A stretch of DNA of 8,685 nucleotides from Chitinophagaceae bacterium. GTDB lineage: Bacteria > Bacteroidota > Bacteroidia > Chitinophagales > Chitinophagaceae. The translations under genes and the position numbers were made by a program. Under the pieces are notes generated by a model. That model had not been told where the DNA came from and did not search any database. It saw nothing but the letters and a program-made list of their open reading frames with translations. Positions 4,345-8,685 of this stretch are shown piece by piece; within the stretch, counting starts at the first letter, position 1; every line of letters starts with the position of its first letter. The stretch is from positions 1 through 8,685 of the forward strand of contig JAGOUF010000061.1 in assembly GCA_018061385.1 (NCBI GenBank), in the 5' to 3' direction.

Positions 4345-7146
4345 TTAAACGGCTTCTACAATTTGAATTTCTTCTTCAGTAAGTTCATATAGTTCGTACA
4401 CTAGTTGATTGATTCTTTGTTCACAATAGTCTATGCGATTTTGTAGTTGGTCGGATTGACTTTGAAGTTTGACTGAACTTAAACTTTCATGTAGTATTAA
4501 TAATTGGTCTACAAAGTTTACAATTTGATTGTGTTTCTCAAGTTCATCACTTTTAAATATGTAAATTGGAAATTTATCAAGATCAACTTTTTTAAGTTGT
4601 GGAGTGCTGTCTTTGTTTGTCACTAATTTATTTATATAAATAAACTGAAAGAGGTTTGAGTTAAATAATGCTGCAAAGTATTTTAATGAGTTGTTAGTTT
4701 TATTGTTGTATAAAAAGTAGAGCGATTGTTCTGGGAAAATACAACTGTCGTCATATGTTGCTATCATTGGATATCCAGTTTTTCTTATTAAAACTTTCTC
4801 CTTTGAGCCCAGTTTACTTTTATCTGTAGTCCTTCCTGTGATATTTTCAGCTTTAAAATCAAAGTAATATGATTTTATCTTTGAGTATTTTTGAATGCTT
4901 CTACCCCTAGCCACCTCAATTTGTTTTTTACTAATTCTTTGATTTGTAATTTCCGAGGATTTGCCACCAAAGCCAGACGTAGTCTCAATTACTTCGTAAA
5001 GTGCTTTATAATCTTTATTTGAAAATATTTTATCTAAAATAAGTGAAGCCACTTGACTGCTTTCATATGAAAATTGAAATTCTGTATCGGAAAAATAATC
5101 TTTTGAGTTCTTTATTTGCAATTGATTACTAAACTCGCCAACATTAATTTGATTATGCTTTTCACCCTTTTTTTTATTTGAAAACCTGAAAATTAAAGTA
5201 TCTGTAACAATACCCGGAAAAAAGGCTTTGTAAAGAAGCTCCTCAATTTTATAACTTTCTAAAATTTTTTTTCTTAATGAAACAAACTGTTTATTGAAAC
5301 CCAATCTATCAGGAACAATGAAAGAAAAAACCCCTGTAGAGTTTATTAATTCTAAGCCTTTATGTACAAAGTATTCATAAAGATTAGGCATATATGTGTT
5401 ACCCTGATATTTTTTTACTAAATATAACCGTGCCTTGTTACTTAAAATATCATTTCCAAACTTTCCGCTTATTGATACCCAAGGTGGGTTTCCAATAACT
5501 GCATCAAACCCACCTTGTTTAAAAACTTCAGGAAACGCTTTTTGCCAGTTGAATGGTTTTATCTTTTTTTCTTCTCCAAAATCTAATTCTGTAGCATAAA
5601 AATCTACATCAATTAAACTATTTCCACTTTTAATATTATTATCTAATGTTGGTAAAACACGTTCATGAAAAAGCAATAGTTGTGTATCAATACTTGCTAC
5701 AGTTTCACCTTCCATACATTTCAACAACAAAGAAAGTTTGGTTACTTCTACTGCATTTGCATCAAGATCAACGCCATAAATATTGTTGAGTAAAATGCGT
5801 TTCTTTTCTGCTGTTGTAAGGTTACCATCGGGCCTCAAAGGGTTATCCTTATTGCCTTTGCTCGGCTTGCCATTGTTGCTATAATAATCTTTATGAAATG
5901 TTAGCAAATATTGATAAGCCCCAATTAAAAAGCTACCACTACCACAAGCAGGGTCAACTATTTTAATCTTACTAATTTCTTTAGGCGTTTTATTTTCAAT
6001 CAACTTGCCTACCGTATTTTTTACTATATAATCAACAATGTATTGAGGCGTATAATAAACACCACCAGCTTTTCTTACCTCTGGCTTGTAATCAATTGTA
6101 GCCTTACCTGCTTTTGAAAGGGATATTTGTTTACCTAAAAATTGTTCGTAAGCACTCCCTAAAATTTCTACAGATAAAACCGAAAATTCATAAGGGCTAA
6201 TTGGATAGTATAGGTCGTTTACAATTGTTTTAATTACCTTATTGTCAATGGTAATCTTTCCACTTGTTTTATCTTTTGCAAAGTCGAATAAACCTGAATT
6301 GTATTTCTGGTCGGCTGTATGAAATTGTCTTAAAAGATTTTGATAATAATCTCCGCTTTTTAAACAGCCTTGCAAATTGCCATAAGGTTCTACATTTCTA
6401 TCTTCTGCAATGCGAAGAAAAATAATTCGGTCAATAATATGTTGAACAACATAGTTTAGTTCATCTTCATCAAGATTGTTTCTTAGGGCAATATTGTTGG
6501 CCAAATCGGTTCGCCATGTATCTAAAGAGTTTAGAAATTCGTAATCAACGGTTGATGTTCCTTTTTTCTGTTTGTCATTTTGAACAAACTTATCAAAGCT
6601 ACCTTTTAATACTTTTTCTTTACTGAACGTGTCCCACAAAAAATCAAAGTCTGTTAAGTAATTGTTGTATGAAAGATATTTTATTCTTGCATTACTTGCC
6701 TTATCGGTTGGATTGGGTTTTTTAGTACAATCATAAATGGCAAATTCTTCAAAATCGGTGATAATGCTAATAGGGAGTTTTGCACTCCATCCATAACGAC
6801 GAACTTGATAAGCAGGCGTTATATCGTCTTTAATAAAAACACTTGGTTTTTTTGCTTCTACAAAAAACAATCTTTTACCACCACCTAAACGAAAAGAATA
6901 ATCAGGGGCTTTTGTAGCTCCCCCAATTTTTATTTTATCTTCATGTATTACTTCACGATAACTTTCGGCATAGCCTTGTTCATTATCAACATCCCAACCT
7001 AAAGCTTTAAAAAAGGGGTCAATAAAGTCACGTCTTGTAAGCGTTTCATTGTAATCGCTTCTTTTATAAAAATCTTTCTGCTCATTAAATCTTTCAACAA
7101 GTTGACTAATTTTTAAAATAGCTGAGTCTTTAGAAACGTGGCTCAT
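4345..7146 (-). CDS. Type IIG-like restriction-modification enzyme (Eco57I-type, nuclease + N6-adenine methylase + TRD)
   Basis: This single-chain enzyme has 933 residues from the ATG at 7144-7146. A TTG nine codons upstream (7173) would give 942, but the ATG is the better start. Order of domains (933-residue numbering): an N-terminal PD-(D/E)xK nuclease, with APDYSF (D82) and FFVEAKK (E97, K99); a helical linker; a gamma-type N6-adenine methylase, with motif X-like GGVYYTPQYIVDYIVK (361-376), SAM-binding motif I VDPACGSGSF (397-406) and catalytic motif IV IGNPPW (551-556); a C-terminal target-recognition region resembling TaqI/Eco57I enzymes (about 690-870); and a helical tail (about 870-925). 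All catalytic residues are present. Such enzymes cut at a distance from an asymmetric site and methylate one strand, protecting the host and cleaving phage DNA. No separate methylase or specificity subunit is present, as expected for Type IIG. Target sequence unknown. Confidence 0.92.
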   Translation of the reverse strand: MSHVSKDSAILKISQLVERFNEQKDFYKRSDYNETLTRRDFIDPFFKALGWDVDNEQGYAESYREVIHEDKIKIGGATKAPDYSFRLGGGKRLFFVEAKKPSVFIKDDITPAYQVRRYGWSAKLPISIITDFEEFAIYDCTKKPNPTDKASNARIKYLSYNNYLTDFDFLWDTFSKEKVLKGSFDKFVQNDKQKKGTSTVDYEFLNSLDTWRTDLANNIALRNNLDEDELNYVVQHIIDRIIFLRIAEDRNVEPYGNLQGCLKSGDYYQNLLRQFHTADQKYNSGLFDFAKDKTSGKITIDNKVIKTIVNDLYYPISPYEFSVLSVEILGSAYEQFLGKQISLSKAGKATIDYKPEVRKAGGVYYTPQYIVDYIVKNTVGKLIENKTPKEISKIKIVDPACGSGSFLIGAYQYLLTFHKDYYSNNGKPSKGNKDNPLRPDGNLTTAEKKRILLNNIYGVDLDANAVEVTKLSLLLKCMEGETVASIDTQLLLFHERVLPTLDNNIKSGNSLIDVDFYATELDFGEEKKIKPFNWQKAFPEVFKQGGFDAVIGNPPWVSISGKFGNDILSNKARLYLVKKYQGNTYMPNLYEYFVHKGLELINSTGVFSFIVPDRLGFNKQFVSLRKKILESYKIEELLYKAFFPGIVTDTLIFRFSNKKKGEKHNQINVGEFSNQLQIKNSKDYFSDTEFQFSYESSQVASLILDKIFSNKDYKALYEVIETTSGFGGKSSEITNQRISKKQIEVARGRSIQKYSKIKSYYFDFKAENITGRTTDKSKLGSKEKVLIRKTGYPMIATYDDSCIFPEQSLYFLYNNKTNNSLKYFAALFNSNLFQFIYINKLVTNKDSTPQLKKVDLDKFPIYIFKSDELEKHNQIVNFVDQLLILHESLSSVKLQSQSDQLQNRIDYCEQRINQLVYELYELTEEEIQIVEAV

Positions 7147-7163
7147 AAGCAGTTTTGAAATAC

Positions 7164-7319
7164 TGCATTGCAACTGTTTCGTAAAATTAAAAGTGGAGAA
7201 AAAAACAGGTGCAATCCTCCGCTTGAAATTCTACTTCAGAAAGGCACCTGAGAGAGCCTGAGAAAGATAGAATACAGCAAAAGGATGCACCCTTGCAGGT
7301 GCATCGCTTAAACTGTTTC
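7164..7319. repeat. Direct repeat flanking the leader: TGCATYGC...AACTGTTTC (7164-7180 and 7300-7319)
   Basis: TGCATTGC+AACTGTTTC (7164-7180) recurs as TGCATCGC+TTA+AACTGTTTC (7300-7319), with one substitution and a 3-nt indel. AACTGTTTC is exact in both. The first copy ends just upstream of the restriction gene's ATG; the second forms one arm of a long hairpin. Duplication of the 5' end of the gene or recombination around an insertion could explain it. Confidence 0.55.
7199..7250 (-). terminator. Intrinsic terminator / attenuator in the leader of the restriction gene
   Basis: Read on the minus strand, CAGGTGC (7250-7244) and GCACCTG (7212-7206) form a perfect 7-bp stem, followed at once by seven U residues (7205-7199). 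The loop is 31 nt and contains a weaker inner pairing (TTGAA with TTCA) and a GGAGG. The U-run ends 52 nt before the ATG at 7146, so read-through would be needed to express the gene from an upstream promoter. Confidence 0.6.
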
Positions 7320-7404
7320 TTCTTTCTCGTTTAAAAATTCTCAGGTTTTATCCGAAAAGAAACTTGTCAGCAACGCTATGCGTTAATAATATTTTTTACA
7401 AGTT
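7199..7404 (-). ncRNA. Candidate structured leader RNA or ~200-nt small RNA upstream of the restriction gene
   Basis: Three consecutive stem-loops fill this gap. The first (7361-7404) has AACTTGT/ACAAGTT enclosing AACGC-TAT-GCGTT. The second (7260-7328) is a 16-bp helix with two single-base bulges, GAGAAAGA... against ...TCTTTCTC, enclosing a perfect 8-bp hairpin GATGCACC/GGTGCATC (7284-7291 with 7298-7305). The third is the U-tailed terminator at 7199-7250. On the minus strand GCACCTG occurs twice (7302-7296 and 7212-7206), and both copies can pair with the single CAGGTGC (7250-7244), an antiterminator/terminator choice. No known riboswitch class is recognised. The minus strand is favoured only because the U-run follows the stem on that strand. 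Confidence 0.45.
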
Positions 7405-7433
7405 CAAATCTAAAGCATTGATTGTAATGCAAG
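7405..7433 (-). promoter_or_regulatory. Possible Bacteroidota-type promoter for the leader RNA
   Basis: On the minus strand TAGATTTG (7412-7405) fits the Bacteroidota -7 consensus TAnnTTTG exactly. CTTG (7433-7430) matches three of four bases of the -33 TTTG, 17 bp upstream, slightly closer than usual. Transcription would begin near 7398 and give a leader of about 250 nt before the restriction gene. Confidence 0.3.
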
Positions 7434-7481
7434 CATTTTTGTTTTATAAATAATTTTGTATTGCTGTTGGTTGAATTAATT

Positions 7482-7518
7482 TTTCAACATATTTTTCAAT
7501 GTTGACTAAAATAGAATC
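7482..7518 (+). repeat. Short dispersed hairpin repeat, copy 2 (first copy at 1427-1462)
   Basis: TCAACAT (7484-7490) and ATGTTGA (7499-7505) form a 7-bp stem, followed by CTAAAATAGAATC, closely matching 1427-1462. Its left arm also pairs with an upstream segment: GTTGAA (7470-7475) with TTCAAC (7483-7488), so two hairpins are mutually exclusive here. Confidence 0.55.
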
Positions 7519-7555
7519 TCTGCCGAACATTTGTAGTAATGCTAAGCAGAGACTC
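7514..7555. other. Inverted repeat (10-bp stem, one mismatch, 22-nt loop)
   Basis: GAATCTCTGC (7514-7523) pairs with GCAGAGACTC (7546-7555) except for one A-C mismatch. It abuts the dispersed repeat at 7482-7518. There is no T-run on either side and no coding frame of note. Its role is unknown. Confidence 0.4.
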
Positions 7556-7592
7556 CTCTTAGTGTTTCAATTAACAGTATGAATTAATTACT

Positions 7593-7615
7593 CTATGAAG
7601 CTTGTAGCTTCATAG
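7593..7615. terminator. Strong hairpin downstream of the epimerase gene
   Basis: CTATGAAGCT (7593-7602) and AGCTTCATAG (7606-7615) form a perfect 10-bp stem with a TGT loop. It lies 38 bp past the end of the minus-strand epimerase gene and may terminate it. The U-tract is poor on both strands (TATATTTTATT on plus), so this is a weak terminator call. Confidence 0.4.
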
Positions 7616-7652
7616 GTATATTTTATTGCCTTGGGCAATTTGTGCCAAGTCT

Positions 7653-8663
7653 TTATCTATTCTTTTTTAGCAATCCATTTTCTTGATACCATTGAATGGT
7701 TTGCTGTAAACCATTTTCTAATGTGTAGGTTGGTTTGTAACCAATATTTTTTAATGGAGAGCAATCAACACTCCAATTCATTGCTTCAAATTCTTTTAAC
7801 CGTTCTCTGTTTAAAATAGGAATACTGCCAGAAAGCTTTCCAATGGTTTCTGTTATAATTGCCAATGCTCTTGTAGGATATTTTGGAATGGTAAACGAAA
7901 TTGTTTTTCTGTTCATTATTTTTTTAATGAAATCGTTTACAATTTTTGGATTGTACACTTCACCATCTGATACCAAAACTCTTTCATTCACAATAGACGA
8001 TTCCATTGCTAAAAAAATAGCGTCTACCAAATCGTACACATGTACAAAACTGAGTAGTTGATTTTTACTACCAATATAAATTTCAAAATGTTTTTCGATT
8101 GATTTAAGTAGCAAGTAAAAATCTTTTTCCCTTGGCCCGTAAACAGCAGTAGGGTTTATAATTACTGAAGGAAAGTTGGGCGTTTGTAATAAAAATTCTT
8201 CTGCCTTTCGTTTGCTATCGCCATAAGCAGTTAAAGGTTGTTGAGGTTGATTTTGTGTAATTGGTAAATCGCCCAATCCTGACCCAAAAGATGCAAGGCT
8301 ACTTATGTACAGAAATTTATTGGGTACTAAATTGTTCTTTTGCAAAGCATGTATAAATCGCTTGGTGTTGTCGTAGTTAACACTAAAATAATCTTCTTTG
8401 TTTTTTGCTTTTGTTAACCCTGCTGAGTGAATGATGTAATCAAACTTTCCGTATTGTGTAGTAAATTCTTGTAACGATAGATCTAACGCATTTTCGTTTG
8501 AAAAGTTGAGCTCAAGAAAGTGAATATTGGTATTGGTTAAATATTCTTTACTACTCGATTTTCTAATTCCAGCAAAAGTTGTATAATTTCTTTTAATGGC
8601 TTCTTCTACTATAAAGCTTCCAATAAAACCACTGGCTCCAGTAATTAAAATATTTTTTTTCAA
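7653..8663 (-). CDS. NAD(P)-dependent epimerase/dehydratase (extended SDR)
   Basis: The 336-residue protein begins with the Rossmann nucleotide-binding motif ITGASGFIG (7-15; G9, G12, G15). It continues with the extended-SDR landmarks: HSAGLTK (79-85), the YISSLASFG segment (119-127) with the active-site serine, AYGDSK (Y147, K151, the YxxxK catalytic pair) and NPTAVYGPREKD (170-181). The C-terminal substrate-binding part (about 200-330) resembles 3-beta-HSD or sugar-nucleotide epimerase-like proteins, but the substrate cannot be told. It is cytosolic, with no signal or membrane segment. The first codon is TTG (8661-8663). An in-frame TAA lies six codons upstream and no in-frame ATG precedes the glycine motif, so TTG is the only reasonable start. 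No Shine-Dalgarno site is visible. The neighbouring gene upstream lies outside the window, so operon partners are unknown. Confidence 0.9.
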   Translation of the reverse strand: MKKNILITGASGFIGSFIVEEAIKRNYTTFAGIRKSSSKEYLTNTNIHFLELNFSNENALDLSLQEFTTQYGKFDYIIHSAGLTKAKNKEDYFSVNYDNTKRFIHALQKNNLVPNKFLYISSLASFGSGLGDLPITQNQPQQPLTAYGDSKRKAEEFLLQTPNFPSVIINPTAVYGPREKDFYLLLKSIEKHFEIYIGSKNQLLSFVHVYDLVDAIFLAMESSIVNERVLVSDGEVYNPKIVNDFIKKIMNRKTISFTIPKYPTRALAIITETIGKLSGSIPILNRERLKEFEAMNWSVDCSPLKNIGYKPTYTLENGLQQTIQWYQENGLLKKNR

Positions 8664-8685
8664 AATAAATATGGGATAAAATTAA

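Noticed and set aside
7199..7404. Known riboswitch, tRNA, tmRNA or SRP RNA
   Set aside because: I compared it by eye with glycine, TPP, SAM and cobalamin motifs and with SRP/RNase P core motifs; none fits. A covariance-model search was not possible here.
7415..7441. GCATT/AATGC/GCATT with a following T-run, like a plus-strand terminator
   Set aside because: The stems are only 4-5 bp and no plus-strand transcript is evident upstream.
7451..7458. TAATTTTG, a perfect plus-strand -7 promoter match
   Set aside because: No TTTG lies at the expected 19-21 bp upstream (the nearest is only 9 bp away) and no gene follows on that strand.
7631..8061. Two plus-strand frames (7631-7819 and 7843-8061) opposite the epimerase gene
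   Set aside because: Both are antisense to a well-supported gene and have no protein-like signature.

Overview
The window looks like a chromosomal segment of a Bacteroidota bacterium, probably near Chitinophagia/Sphingobacteriia (inference). The DNA is AT-rich, and the start codons lack Shine-Dalgarno motifs and are preceded by A/T-rich sequence. The gene content (a bacterial alpha-2-macroglobulin, a stand-alone HIRAN protein, an Eco57I-type restriction-modification enzyme and an extended SDR) fits that phylum. Species cannot be fixed from the sequence.

Layout. Positions 3-1379 (+) hold the C-terminal part of an alpha-2-macroglobulin protein whose thioester motif GCIEQ lies at the very edge of the window. 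Positions 1393-2291 hold a REP-associated tyrosine transposase (RAYT, 1550-2101) bracketed by two inverted pairs of 20-bp palindromes of consensus GGTTCGTGAGGACACGAACC. Positions 2374-2640 (+) encode an 88-residue protein in which a hydrophobic N-terminal export or anchor segment precedes a sequence like the C-terminal spike of VgrG. Positions 2647-3014 carry two diverged copies of a ~150-bp non-coding hairpin element, one with 10-bp terminal inverted repeats. A fragment of the same element recurs at 4298-4340.

Positions 3027-7146 are a minus-strand block. In transcription order it holds a single-chain Type IIG-like restriction-methylation enzyme, a J-domain protein, and a HIRAN-domain protein whose gene overlaps the J-protein gene by 29 bp. 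The J/HIRAN pair is probably translationally coupled. Its placement behind the restriction enzyme suggests, but does not prove, a link to DNA processing or defence.

Positions 7147-7652 (506 bp) contain no gene that I can support but are rich in structure. Upstream of the restriction gene, on its strand, are three stem-loops. The last is followed by seven U residues, like an intrinsic terminator. One arm of that terminator can instead pair with an identical upstream segment, giving the mutually exclusive layout of an attenuator or riboswitch; an independent ~200-nt small RNA is the alternative. The rest of the gap holds further hairpins and a copy of a short repeat also present beside the RAYT. 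Positions 7653-8663 (-) encode an NAD(P)-dependent epimerase/dehydratase that appears to start with TTG.

The most interesting points are the switch-like leader of the restriction gene, the RAYT with its palindromes, the J/HIRAN couple, the miniature VgrG-tail protein and the MITE-like hairpin elements.
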